Assembly (NCBI RefSeq): GCF_900103255.1
Contig: NZ_FMWS01000020.1
Span: forward strand, 157-64,156
Length of the DNA stretch: 64,000 nt
Direction: 5' to 3'
Origin: Gilliamella bombi
Lineage (GTDB): Bacteria; Pseudomonadota; Gammaproteobacteria; Enterobacterales; Orbaceae
Positions 18,212-27,363 of the stretch are shown piece by piece (the stretch's first letter is position 1; every line of letters begins with the position of its first letter). Both the position numbers and the translations under genes were made by a program. The notes beneath the pieces are model-generated. The model saw nothing but the letters and a program-made list of their open reading frames with translations, was not told the origin of the DNA and ran no database searches.

Positions 18212-19933
18212 CTATTTCTTGATAAAATTATCCACCAATAGATTTACTACATCGCCCATTTTCCCTTGCAAAGAAGCTTTTACACTGTAAAGCGCCATTC
18301 CCATAACCTGCGATGCTTGAATTTCAGGCGGCATAACTAATTCATTAGAGCTGGTTTTAACATCTAATAATGCAGGACCTTGATGCGATAAAAATGATTG
18401 CATTGCTTCATCAAGAGAATCAGAGTTATCAACTCTTATCGCAAATAATCCCATCGAATCGGCAACTTTTGCAAAATTAGGATTCTGTAAATCGGTATAG
18501 TGATCAACTAAACCTTCTGATTTCTGTTCCAATTCAACAAAATTAAGTGAACTATTATTAAGCACAATAATTTTAATTGGCAAATTTTCTTGAATTGTAG
18601 TTAACAAATCGCCTAATAACATACTAATACCACCATCACCTGATAAAGTAATGACCTGACGATTAGGAAATGCTTTTTGCACACCTAACGCTTGCGGCAT
18701 TGCATTTGCCATTGTGCCATGTTTCAAACTAATGACAGTACGTCTTTTTCCGTTGGTATTAAAATGCCTACAAGCCCAAACCATAGCTGATCCAACATCA
18801 GCACAAAGCACAGCGTCTTGTGTCGCATATTTATCAACAAGCTCGGTTAAATATTGAGGATGAATCATTGCTTGAGAAGGTACAGCTTTCTTATTCAATT
18901 TATCCATTGCTTTTATATACAATTGGCGACATTTTTCTAAAAACTTAGAATCTTGTTTTTCATCAACTAAAGGAATTAAAGCGGCTAACGTTGGCTTACT
19001 ACTACCAACAACCCCCACACTCACTGGATGACGCCGCCCAAGATGAGTGGCATCAATATCAACTTGAATAATAATCGCTTTATCAGGATAAAATTGTGAC
19101 CACGCAAAATCAGCACCTAACATAATTAACACATCACACTCTTTAATCGCTGTTGTTCCTGACTCCATACCAAACATACCAGTCATACCAACGTTATAAG
19201 GATTATCATACTCAACAAAATCTTTACCCCTCGATGTATGCACAATAGGTGATTTTAATTTTTCAGCAAAGGCAATAAGCTCATCGTGAGCCTCACACAC
19301 TCCTTGCCCAGCAAAGATAGCTATTTTATGATTATTATTAAGTATTTCTGCGATTTGATTTAATTCTTCATTTGACGGGCGAATAATAGGTTTAGGATGA
19401 TAAATTTTATGCCCACTATTATCTTCAACCTTAATTAAACTAATATTATAAGGTACCACTAAAACAGCTACACCTCGTTGATTAATTGCAGCTTGAACTG
19501 CTGCGGTTGTTATTTGTCTTGCTTGGGTTGGATCATTGATTTGCTGACAAAATACAGAACAATTTTTATAAATAGATTCAAAGTCAACTTCTTGCGGAAA
19601 ATCGGTACCTTGTTGCGAAGTCACCAATTGGCTTGCCAATAAAACAACAGGTACTTTATTACGGTGTGCTTCATAAATACCGTTAATAAAATGCAAACTT
19701 CCTGGACCACAAGATCCAGCACAAGCTGTAATTTGGTCTGTTAAATAAGCTTCTGCCCCTGCGGCAAAAGCACCGACTTCCTCATGACGAACGTGTACCC
19801 ATTCAATATTACTTTTTTTAATAGAAGAAGTAATATGATTCAAAGTATCCCCAACAATACCATAACAATGCTTAACACCTGCTTCAGACAAAACATCAAC
19901 TATAATTTGTGCAACAGATTTTTTTGATGACAT
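18212..19933 (-). CDS. poxB: pyruvate oxidase PoxB (ubiquinone-dependent, acetate-forming)
   Basis: Thiamine-diphosphate flavoenzyme that decarboxylates pyruvate to acetate and CO2 and passes electrons to ubiquinone at the membrane. At 573 residues it is the length of E. coli PoxB (572). The N-terminal Pyr domain has the RHEEVGAFAAGAEA motif with catalytic Glu; the C-terminal PP domain has the GDGGISMLLGD...LNNSS thiamine-diphosphate motif. The tail (about the last 25 residues) is amphipathic, as expected for the membrane-binding peptide. Acetolactate synthase is the nearest alternative; overall similarity favours PoxB. It is divergent from the SLC13 permease gene. Confidence 0.92.
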   Translation of the reverse strand: MSSKKSVAQIIVDVLSEAGVKHCYGIVGDTLNHITSSIKKSNIEWVHVRHEEVGAFAAGAEAYLTDQITACAGSCGPGSLHFINGIYEAHRNKVPVVLLASQLVTSQQGTDFPQEVDFESIYKNCSVFCQQINDPTQARQITTAAVQAAINQRGVAVLVVPYNISLIKVEDNSGHKIYHPKPIIRPSNEELNQIAEILNNNHKIAIFAGQGVCEAHDELIAFAEKLKSPIVHTSRGKDFVEYDNPYNVGMTGMFGMESGTTAIKECDVLIMLGADFAWSQFYPDKAIIIQVDIDATHLGRRHPVSVGVVGSSKPTLAALIPLVDEKQDSKFLEKCRQLYIKAMDKLNKKAVPSQAMIHPQYLTELVDKYATQDAVLCADVGSAMVWACRHFNTNGKRRTVISLKHGTMANAMPQALGVQKAFPNRQVITLSGDGGISMLLGDLLTTIQENLPIKIIVLNNSSLNFVELEQKSEGLVDHYTDLQNPNFAKVADSMGLFAIRVDNSDSLDEAMQSFLSHQGPALLDVKTSSNELVMPPEIQASQVMGMALYSVKASLQGKMGDVVNLLVDNFIKK

Positions 19934-20172
19934 ATTCTCTCCTAAAGAGTTAACGATTAAATAGGTTTAGTTGCTTAAATTACACCTACTTTTCAATAAT
20001 GCGAATAGGTCATAAAGAAAATAGCAAAAAATGTTAAAAAACGAAAAATAACGTAAAAAAAATTAACGATAAAGTAATTATAGCCATATAAACTTTATTT
20101 AGAGATATTCCCTATTACAATAAATCAAGGTATTATGTACAAAATGTAATCTGTATCATAGAGCTACTTTTT

Positions 20173-22080
20173 GTGGAACATTTGTCATCTGAGGATGGTT
20201 TAGTATCATCAATCGCTAAATTCTTACCTAATTATTTTATTGAATATTACCCACTTATTACTGTCTGCATATTATTATTAATAGCAATTTTAATGTTTTC
20301 GTTCAGCAAATTAAGAATGGACATTATTGCATTGCTCACAATCGCGGCAATCACCATCACAGGCGTATTAACACCAGCTGAAGCCCTCGCTGGATTTAGC
20401 GATCCTAATATTATCTTAATTGCCCTTCTATTTATTATTGGTGAAAGCTTGGTTAGAACAGGTATTTCATACAAAATGAGCGAATACATATTAAAAGTCG
20501 CAGGCAAAAACGATATTCGCATTATTACCTGTATCATGTTAGGCGTTGCTTTGCTTGGCTCAGTGATGAGCTCAACTGGCGTAGTTGCAATTTTTATACC
20601 CGTTGCCATTAGCATTGCTAACCATACCGGTATTCATGTAAAAAAATTAATGATGCCACTTTGTATTGCGGCATTAATAAGTGGCATGATGACACTGGTT
20701 GCCACCGCACCAAACCTTGTGGTAAACAGTGAATTAAACCGTGCCGCTTTGACTGAATTCAGTTTTTTCTCGATCACCCCAATTGGTATTGGTGTTTTAA
20801 TTGTCGGGGTTATTTATTGCATATTAACACGCAATTGGTTACTCACAGCAGAACAAGTTACCACAACTAATACCCAACCACAAAGACGAAAAATCACCGA
20901 TTTAATTCGAGACTATAAATTAATTGGCCGAGCCCATCGAGCACAAATACTAGCTGGCTCACCTTTTGTTGGGCGCACAATTGATGGCTTACATTTGCGT
21001 AGTGAACATGGTGTAAATGTTATTGGTATTGAACGTTGGCGCAAATTCCACAAAGTATTAATCCCCGTTAATGGCTCAACCGAATTTCGTGAAAATGATA
21101 TTTTATTACTCGATATGTCACACTCCGAAGCCGATTATCGAACCTTTTTAAACACTAACAACCTTGAACCGAAAGTATTACGAGGTGAATATTTTTCAGA
21201 ACAGGTTAAACAAGTCGGCATGGCCGAAGTTGCCCTGCTCCCAGAATCGACACTGTGTGGAAAAACACTTAATGAAATTGATTTTAGAGGAAAATATTTC
21301 CTGACTGTAATTGGTATTTGGCGTAATCATGCACCAGTTGAAACAAACAACTTATTCCAAGAACGTTTAGAAATGAGTGATACATTATTAGTTTGTGGTG
21401 ACTGGGGTTCGATCCAAAAACTACAAACTCGAACCAATGACTTTGTTGTATTAGACTTTCCAGCCGATATCGACGATATTGCACCAGCAAGCTCACAAGC
21501 ACCAGCGGCTTTAATTAATCTCGCCATTATGATTATTTTAATGGTGACAGGTATTGTGCCTAATGTGGTTGCGGCATTAATCGCCTGCTTACTGATGGGG
21601 GCAACACGATGCATTGACATGACCAATGCCTATAAATCCATACATTGGCCAACCTTAATTCTAATTATAGGTATGATGCCTTTTGCACTAGCACTCAACA
21701 AAACGGGGGGAATTTCACTCATATCAGCTTGGCTTGAAGTCCATTTACGCTCTTTCGGCCCATACATGGTGCTAACATTTATTTTCTTATTATGCTCAAC
21801 AATTGGATTATTTATATCCAATACTGCAACAGCAATTTTAATTGCGCCAATCGCTATTGATTTAGGACTAAAATTCGGTTACTCACCTTATCCATTTGCC
21901 ATGACGGTGGCAATTGCCACATCAGCGTCATTTATTACGCCCGTATCCTCACCGATTAAAACCATGGTGGTGGCACCGGGAGGATACAGCTTTAGCGATT
22001 TTGTCAAAATTGGTGTACCATTAACGTTTTTAGTAATGGCGGTAGATATTGCTTTAGTACCGGTGTTTTTTCCGTTTTAA
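20173..22080 (+). CDS. SLC13-family anion permease with two RCK_C (TrkA-C) domains
   Basis: A 635-residue inner-membrane transporter. About five to six N-terminal helices (residues 25-220) are followed by a cytoplasmic insert with two RCK_C domains (about 240-325 and 340-425), then five to six further helices. The two halves contain the short hairpin motifs of the SLC13/DASS family, TLVATAPNLVV near residue 175 and FISNTATAILIAP near 550. Such proteins carry sulfate, dicarboxylates or related anions; the substrate here cannot be told. The start is GTG; the segment upstream to poxB is 239 bases and could hold both promoters. Confidence 0.85.
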   Translation: MEHLSSEDGLVSSIAKFLPNYFIEYYPLITVCILLLIAILMFSFSKLRMDIIALLTIAAITITGVLTPAEALAGFSDPNIILIALLFIIGESLVRTGISYKMSEYILKVAGKNDIRIITCIMLGVALLGSVMSSTGVVAIFIPVAISIANHTGIHVKKLMMPLCIAALISGMMTLVATAPNLVVNSELNRAALTEFSFFSITPIGIGVLIVGVIYCILTRNWLLTAEQVTTTNTQPQRRKITDLIRDYKLIGRAHRAQILAGSPFVGRTIDGLHLRSEHGVNVIGIERWRKFHKVLIPVNGSTEFRENDILLLDMSHSEADYRTFLNTNNLEPKVLRGEYFSEQVKQVGMAEVALLPESTLCGKTLNEIDFRGKYFLTVIGIWRNHAPVETNNLFQERLEMSDTLLVCGDWGSIQKLQTRTNDFVVLDFPADIDDIAPASSQAPAALINLAIMIILMVTGIVPNVVAALIACLLMGATRCIDMTNAYKSIHWPTLILIIGMMPFALALNKTGGISLISAWLEVHLRSFGPYMVLTFIFLLCSTIGLFISNTATAILIAPIAIDLGLKFGYSPYPFAMTVAIATSASFITPVSSPIKTMVVAPGGYSFSDFVKIGVPLTFLVMAVDIALVPVFFPF

Positions 22081-22160
22081 AGCCTAACTATGGTAATGAT
22101 TGAAAATAATACTAATATAAAAGCATATTTTATTAAATTGAGAAATAGGAGAATTTAAAA

Positions 22161-22475
22161 ATGATGAATTTTTTACAAACCATTATGGGACTTGCAGTTT
22201 TTGCTGCATTAATTATCGGACTGTTGACTTTCTTAGGCATATTTATTCTATTGCTATGTTACACAATTATAAAGCAAGTAAAATCAGATAAAAAAAGTGA
22301 TAAAATAAGTGATGAAATATTAATACAACACTATAATATGTTTAAAAAATACAAAGATAGTGTTGTTCTTGCAGTTTTGTGCTACGGCATTCTTTATATG
22401 TATGGCATGAAATTAAATCAAAAAGCTTTTGATGCTTATAAACAATGTATGATTAAACGTAATTTACCTTTATAA
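22161..22475 (+). CDS. small hypothetical membrane protein
   Basis: A 104-residue protein I do not recognise. A strong hydrophobic segment spans about residues 8-38, a Lys/Asp-rich stretch follows (KQVKSDKKSDKISDEI), and a second hydrophobic segment lies near 65-82, ending in a short basic tail with a Cys. GGAG-like sequence AGGAG at 22147-22151 gives a good ribosome site, which supports translation. It lies 80 bases after the SLC13 permease on the same strand and may be co-transcribed. Confidence 0.6.
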   Translation: MMNFLQTIMGLAVFAALIIGLLTFLGIFILLLCYTIIKQVKSDKKSDKISDEILIQHYNMFKKYKDSVVLAVLCYGILYMYGMKLNQKAFDAYKQCMIKRNLPL

Positions 22476-23178
22476 TTTTTACTCACCAATTTAAACATAG
22501 TAATGGCAACAACAAAATAATCCACCAAACCTCCTGTTTTGCGTGCTGCTCTTACTTATAATTGTCATTACATTCTGACACCATAAAGAAGATTCCCATA
22601 TTTACTTTACGGTGTTGTGAGCGTTTATTTTGATTTAAAACCATCAAGATATAGAATTTGATTGTATTGGAATTTTTGTTTTGCTTTTTTAAATTAAATC
22701 TGTTGGTTACTGCGTGCTAAGATTTTGTTTGGTGTAGTGGTTTTAGACGTTTTAGCCTTTTGGTGGAATAAATAACAATAGTGGCAAGCAAGCTATGCGA
22801 ATTGCCAGATCCCATTTAACAATCTCATTCTTAGCTGTACAGAATAAAGCCTACTTATATTTACTCATATTATCCTGATACTCGCCTTTTCGAGATCATC
22901 TTCACTTTGCTCAAATATTCAAATTTGTTACAGAAAATATATCCGCCAGCGCTCAGTTTTAACTCATCCTCTATAATTCGTTCTTGACTAGCGCAGCCAA
23001 ACATTCCTGTTGGCTTGGCCTTATGGAATTTCGCATAAAATTCGCCAAATCGGGCGTTAGTACGAATGTTATTTATTCTATAAAAAAGTCCGAAACATTG
23101 TCGAGCTCAAATAACTGTATAGCTGTATAATTGAATTAAAAAAACTCAATAAAATTAGTTAATATAATTTTTTATTAT
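22476..23178. other. 703-base stretch without an intact gene
   Basis: Between the small membrane protein and the vWA gene I find no intact coding sequence. One minus-strand stretch (22870-23106) stays open without a start codon and looks like the body of a former gene. A neighbouring minus-strand stretch near 22730-22800 encodes CHYCYLFHQKAKTSKTTTP between stops. No RNA gene, IS end or clear terminator was seen. It forms the downstream boundary of the srf-type cluster. Confidence 0.6.
22870..23106 (-). pseudogene. start-less open stretch, possible gene remnant of unknown family
   Basis: The minus strand is open for 78 codons between a stop at 23107-23109 and a stop at 22870-22872. It contains NNIRTNARFGEFYAKFHKAK, then MFGCASQERIIEDELKLSA and GGYIFCNKFEYLSKVK. 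Composition is protein-like but there is no ATG in a useful position and no ribosome site. I do not recognise the family. It may be the middle of a decayed gene; chance openness cannot be excluded. Confidence 0.35.
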
Positions 23179-24627
23179 TTATTGGCACACAGGCCTATCA
23201 ATTTTCAAATTTGAAACCGCTTTATTCATTTGTTTAATCATATCTTTAGGGCTTTGAGCAATATAAACTTTTCCACCTGTTGCATTAGCAATACAGTCAA
23301 TTTTGTGTTCACCAGCAATATCCACAATATTAATCTTTAATCGTGGTTTTTGTGCAGCTATATAATTTGCTAATGTACAAATATTTTTCCTTGTACAATT
23401 ATCTTCACCATCGCTAATAATAAGAATATAATCATCACGATTTATGCCATCAAGCATTTTACTCGCTTTTTCTAAACCATTATATAAAGGTGTTCCTCCT
23501 CCTCCGGCTGCAGTCGGTGTTAAGTTTCTAATTCTATGCTTTAGTGATGGGCGATTTTTGTAATTATAAAACGGCGAAACTTCTGCTGCTGGGCAATTAG
23601 TCAACGTTACCAGTGAAATACCAATATTCGGTTGTATCTTATCAATACTCGATGTAGCCACACTCTTACTACTTGATAAACGAGTTGGTAAACGGGTCAT
23701 ACGCTTTTCGTATTTGATTCTTTCTTCTTCTGACATATTACTACCATACGTCAAATATCGAAAATATTGTTCAACCGCTGATGGTGATTCATTTAATGTT
23801 ACTGTCATTGATAATGAATTATCAAACACTATCGCCATTTTAGATGGATTAGGATCTTTATTCATCTCTTCTTTGGTTATACAGTTCGGTGGATTTTTTA
23901 CCTTTGGCTTTAACGGTGGCTGAGGTATCGGTTCAGGTTTAGGCTCTGATGTTGCAATTGGCGTAGATTCTTCAGGCACGGTATCTTTTGGCTCAGTAAC
24001 AGGCTCAGACGCCGGTTTAGGTTCAGGCTTCTTCACTATAACAGCCGGCGCAACAATAGCTATAGGATCGGGAACAACTGTTTTTTGTTTACCAAAAGGG
24101 CAAAATAAATACCACAGAATACCAAGCAAACCAACAAGCAATAAGGCTAATAGTAAAAAATGCCACCAACGCCAAAATGGTTTTAGTGGAATAACTGGAG
24201 CTACTACAGGTAAAACTGGTTCTTCAAAGGTATTAATAATAACGGGCTCATCATTAATAACATAAATTAGGTTACCTAAACTTTTAATTCTTGGAAGCCA
24301 TGCTGAAACTAAATTTCGCTCTTCATCGTTTAATGGCATTAGTTTAATAGCATTTTCAATATCATTAATACGTGTTTGTAATGTCTTGGCTATTTTGTTT
24401 CTATGCGATTCATCGACAAGACTATCAAGTAATATAGGTTGCCCTTCAAGATTAGTGTACCATCCAATATATTCATTGTTATCAATCAATTTTGGTATTG
24501 CTAAAACCGAAAAAGTACGATCAGTTAAATGTGATTTTAATAATAATATTAAGGAATTATATTGTTCTAATAGAGAAATTTTCTCTAGATTATTATAATC
24601 AAAGACTATCCGCGTTATTCGTTGCAT
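23179..24627 (-). CDS. membrane-anchored vWA-domain protein (SrfA-like N-terminal module), copy 1
   Basis: A 482-residue protein with an N-terminal cytoplasmic module (about 1-150), one transmembrane helix (156-176, preceded by FWRWW), a Pro/Glu/Lys-rich linker (about 180-245) and a von Willebrand factor A domain (about 262-475). The metal-site motif is DNSLS at 269-273, with a TP pair near 379 and the third element SDGED near 405-409. Several Cys in the vWA part suit an oxidising periplasm. The N-terminal module resembles that of SrfA encoded upstream (WYxxL.GQP; YVINDEPVI versus YIVNGKPVI). It is the last gene of the srf-type cluster and a tandem paralogue of the next gene. Function unknown. 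Confidence 0.82.
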   Translation of the reverse strand: MQRITRIVFDYNNLEKISLLEQYNSLILLLKSHLTDRTFSVLAIPKLIDNNEYIGWYTNLEGQPILLDSLVDESHRNKIAKTLQTRINDIENAIKLMPLNDEERNLVSAWLPRIKSLGNLIYVINDEPVIINTFEEPVLPVVAPVIPLKPFWRWWHFLLLALLLVGLLGILWYLFCPFGKQKTVVPDPIAIVAPAVIVKKPEPKPASEPVTEPKDTVPEESTPIATSEPKPEPIPQPPLKPKVKNPPNCITKEEMNKDPNPSKMAIVFDNSLSMTVTLNESPSAVEQYFRYLTYGSNMSEEERIKYEKRMTRLPTRLSSSKSVATSSIDKIQPNIGISLVTLTNCPAAEVSPFYNYKNRPSLKHRIRNLTPTAAGGGGTPLYNGLEKASKMLDGINRDDYILIISDGEDNCTRKNICTLANYIAAQKPRLKINIVDIAGEHKIDCIANATGGKVYIAQSPKDMIKQMNKAVSNLKIDRPVCQ

Positions 24628-24755
24628 TATTGATTTAATTCCTTACATTCTCATATTATTACTCTAAATAATGTGCTAAATCTAACTTTTATAGATAAAA
24701 ATATAAAAAACGATACATTCGAGCTATGTAATTGTATCGTTTTATTTAAAATTGA

Positions 24756-26123
24756 TTATTCACATATAGGTTTACTAAAATTCATACTCGAAATAGCTTT
24801 ATCCATTTGGTTAATTATCTGTTTTGGACTTTGAGCTATATAAACCTTACCTCCAGTTTTGTTTGCTACACAGTCAATTTTATGCTGCCCAGCGATATCA
24901 ACAATATTTATTTTTAAACGAGGTTGTTGAGTGGCAATTTTGTTCGCTAAAGCACAAATATTAGCTTTGGTACAGTTATCTTCACCATCACTAATAACTA
25001 ATATGTAATCATCACGGTTTACACCATCAAGCATTTTACTTGCTTGTTTTATACCACTATATAAAGGTGTTGCGCTTTTATTTTCTAATGGTTGTAACCT
25101 ATTTATTTTATTTTTTAACTTGCTTCTATTTTCATAATGATAAAATGGAGTAGTTTGTGCAACAGGACAAGCAGATAGAGTTACTAGCGCAATATTAACG
25201 TCTGCTTGTATTTTATCAATGCTCGACAATGCTACTTTTTTACTTGTTGATAACCGATTTGGTAAGCGAGTCATTCGTTTTTCATATTCATCAATTTCTT
25301 GTTGTGTCATTGAATAAAAATCAGCATGCAAGTATTGATTAATGGATGCCTGAGTTTCCATTAAAGTCAATGACATCGATGCTGAATTGTCAAATATCAT
25401 AACCATTTTCGGTGTGTCTGTATTATTCGCAATTTCTTCACGAGTAATACAACTTTTAGGTGCTGGTATCGGTTCAGGCTCCGATTTTACAACAGGTTGT
25501 TGCTCTTCTTTTGGTGGGTCTGATTTCTTTTCTTCAACTGGCTGAGTAATTACTGGCTTTGTATCAGGAATCGTAGGCTTTGCTTTTCCATATGGGCAAA
25601 ATAAGTACCAAATAATACCAAGCAAAGAAAGTAATAATAGGGCCAGAAGTAAAAAATGCCACCAACGCCAAAATGATTTTGGAAGAATAACTGGTGCTGG
25701 AGCAGGTAAAACAGGGTCTTCAAAGGTATTAACAATAACCGGTTCATCATTAATAACATAAATATGATTGCCTAAACTTTTAATTCTAGGTAACCATGAT
25801 GAAATGAATGCCTGCTGCTCAGCTGTTATGGGTATTAGCTTAACAGTTGTTTCGATATCGTTAATACGATATTGTAGCGTTTTTTCTATCTTAGCTTTAA
25901 GTGATTGATCACTAATTTCGTTCAATAAAACAGGTTGTCCTTCTAACTCGGTATACCAACCAATATATTGATTATCGTCAATCAATCTTGCTATTGCTAA
26001 GATAGAAAAAGTACGATCAGTTAAATACGGTTTTAGCAATGCTAACAATGAATTATATTGATCTAATAAAGATATTTTTTCAGAATTATTACGATCACAC
26101 ATAACTCTTGTTATTCGCTGCAT
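24756..26123 (-). CDS. membrane-anchored vWA-domain protein (SrfA-like N-terminal module), copy 2
   Basis: A 455-residue paralogue of the neighbouring 482-residue protein, with the same order: N-terminal module (1-150), FWRWW and a helix at 156-176, a shorter Pro/Glu linker (about 180-222), and a vWA domain (about 238-450) with DNSAS at 245-249 and SDGED near 378-382. Long nucleotide stretches around the membrane helix are the same in both genes, so the duplication is fairly recent. The linkers and the loop after the metal site differ most, so the two may bind different partners. The gap between the copies is 128 bases. Confidence 0.82.
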   Translation of the reverse strand: MQRITRVMCDRNNSEKISLLDQYNSLLALLKPYLTDRTFSILAIARLIDDNQYIGWYTELEGQPVLLNEISDQSLKAKIEKTLQYRINDIETTVKLIPITAEQQAFISSWLPRIKSLGNHIYVINDEPVIVNTFEDPVLPAPAPVILPKSFWRWWHFLLLALLLLSLLGIIWYLFCPYGKAKPTIPDTKPVITQPVEEKKSDPPKEEQQPVVKSEPEPIPAPKSCITREEIANNTDTPKMVMIFDNSASMSLTLMETQASINQYLHADFYSMTQQEIDEYEKRMTRLPNRLSTSKKVALSSIDKIQADVNIALVTLSACPVAQTTPFYHYENRSKLKNKINRLQPLENKSATPLYSGIKQASKMLDGVNRDDYILVISDGEDNCTKANICALANKIATQQPRLKINIVDIAGQHKIDCVANKTGGKVYIAQSPKQIINQMDKAISSMNFSKPICE

Positions 26124-26188
26124 TGCCTATTTATTCCCTTTTATTTAACTTCAGTTTTTGTTTGAATATTGATTAAACCAGAATATAT

Positions 26189-26671
26189 TTATATATTCAG
26201 TGCTTTTTGCAATTGTTGAAGTTTTTTATTTAACTTTTCTAACTCAACTTGTTTTTCAAGTTCAGAACTACCTGAATTGTTAACTTTTTTCAGTTGCTGT
26301 TCTATATCTCTGACTTGAGCCTGTAGATCGTCACGGCCTTGGGCTTTTTGTTTAACTTCATCAGTTAGTTTAGTTAAATCAGTTTTTAATTTTTGCTGCT
26401 GTGCCTGTTTTTGTTTAATGCTTAATGAAGTGTTATTTTTTTGTTTTTCAATTACGGCATAAATTTCTTTAAACTGCTGATTAGCTCTTACTTCATTCTC
26501 TAGAATTTGCTTTTTTTGATCAATTCGAGCTTGGTAATTCCCTGAATAATTACAGCTGATTTTGTCCATAATACCAATGTTAGTATTAGTTGGATCACAC
26601 TGTTCGGGCGTTGTTGAACAACCAACTAAAAAAATAAACGGGCTGAGTAATAGAAGATATTTTTTTTTCAT
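26189..26671 (-). CDS. coiled-coil lipoprotein
   Basis: A 160-residue predicted lipoprotein. The signal peptide ends in the lipobox LVGC with the lipid-carrying Cys at residue 18. Two more Cys lie in the next 25 residues. From about residue 50 to the end it is almost entirely helical heptads rich in Gln, Lys and Leu (coiled coil). No family recognised. It lies two bases after another coiled-coil lipoprotein gene; both could form a periplasmic rod or stalk with the vWA proteins, which is inference. Confidence 0.75.
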   Translation of the reverse strand: MKKKYLLLLSPFIFLVGCSTTPEQCDPTNTNIGIMDKISCNYSGNYQARIDQKKQILENEVRANQQFKEIYAVIEKQKNNTSLSIKQKQAQQQKLKTDLTKLTDEVKQKAQGRDDLQAQVRDIEQQLKKVNNSGSSELEKQVELEKLNKKLQQLQKALNI

Positions 26672-26673
26672 AA

Positions 26674-27363
26674 TTAGCTAACCTTAACCGCTGAACGTTG
26701 TTTTGTAACAAGATTAATTTGATTTTCAAGTACTGAAATTTTTTTATGTAATTGGCTTATTTGTTTATCAAGTTTTGATACATTCATACCTGATTGTCGT
26801 TCTTGAGATGATATTGAAATCCAATCATTTTCAACGCCTCTCATACGTTGTAATTTATCTTGTAAATAAGCAATATTAGCATCAATTTGAACTAAATCTT
26901 TTTGAGCCTGTTTTTTATTTAAGGTTTCTTTTTTAATTTGATTATTTAATACATTAAGTGTCGCTAAATTCTTATCTAATACAGCTTTAGCCGTTTCAGT
27001 TACAGCTTGTACTTCGTAAGTGTTTTGTTGAATATCTTGGATGTAAACATCGAGGCGCATTTCAGCATCCGCATATTCTGCTCGTTTGTTGTCAAGATAA
27101 TAGTTTGCTCCCATCATAACACCACAACCTACGGCTGCAGACGCAATACATACACCTGTTTTTCCTCCTGCTAGCATACAGCCAATACCGCCCAAACCAG
27201 CACCAATAGCACAGGATTGCCACGCTGATTTACTAAAAAATTTAGCTGTATTACTTTTGGCCAATGCAGGATCGACATTTCTGGAGCTCACTCCGCCAGA
27301 ACCTTGGCACCCTGTTAGAATAAGCGATACACACAAAGCAAGTGTTAGGATAATTTTATTCAT
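26674..27363 (-). CDS. lipoprotein with glycine-zipper segment and coiled coil
   Basis: A 229-residue predicted lipoprotein with lipobox LTGC (Cys 19). Residues about 52-88 form a Gly/Ala-rich hydrophobic segment with Cys (AGLGGIGCMLAGGKTGVC), like the glycine zippers of outer-membrane-associated lipoproteins. The remainder is long coiled coil (about 95-225). Its start codon overlaps the stop of the FGE-fold gene (TAATG), so the two are translationally coupled. Function unknown. Confidence 0.75.
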   Translation of the reverse strand: MNKIILTLALCVSLILTGCQGSGGVSSRNVDPALAKSNTAKFFSKSAWQSCAIGAGLGGIGCMLAGGKTGVCIASAAVGCGVMMGANYYLDNKRAEYADAEMRLDVYIQDIQQNTYEVQAVTETAKAVLDKNLATLNVLNNQIKKETLNKKQAQKDLVQIDANIAYLQDKLQRMRGVENDWISISSQERQSGMNVSKLDKQISQLHKKISVLENQINLVTKQRSAVKVS

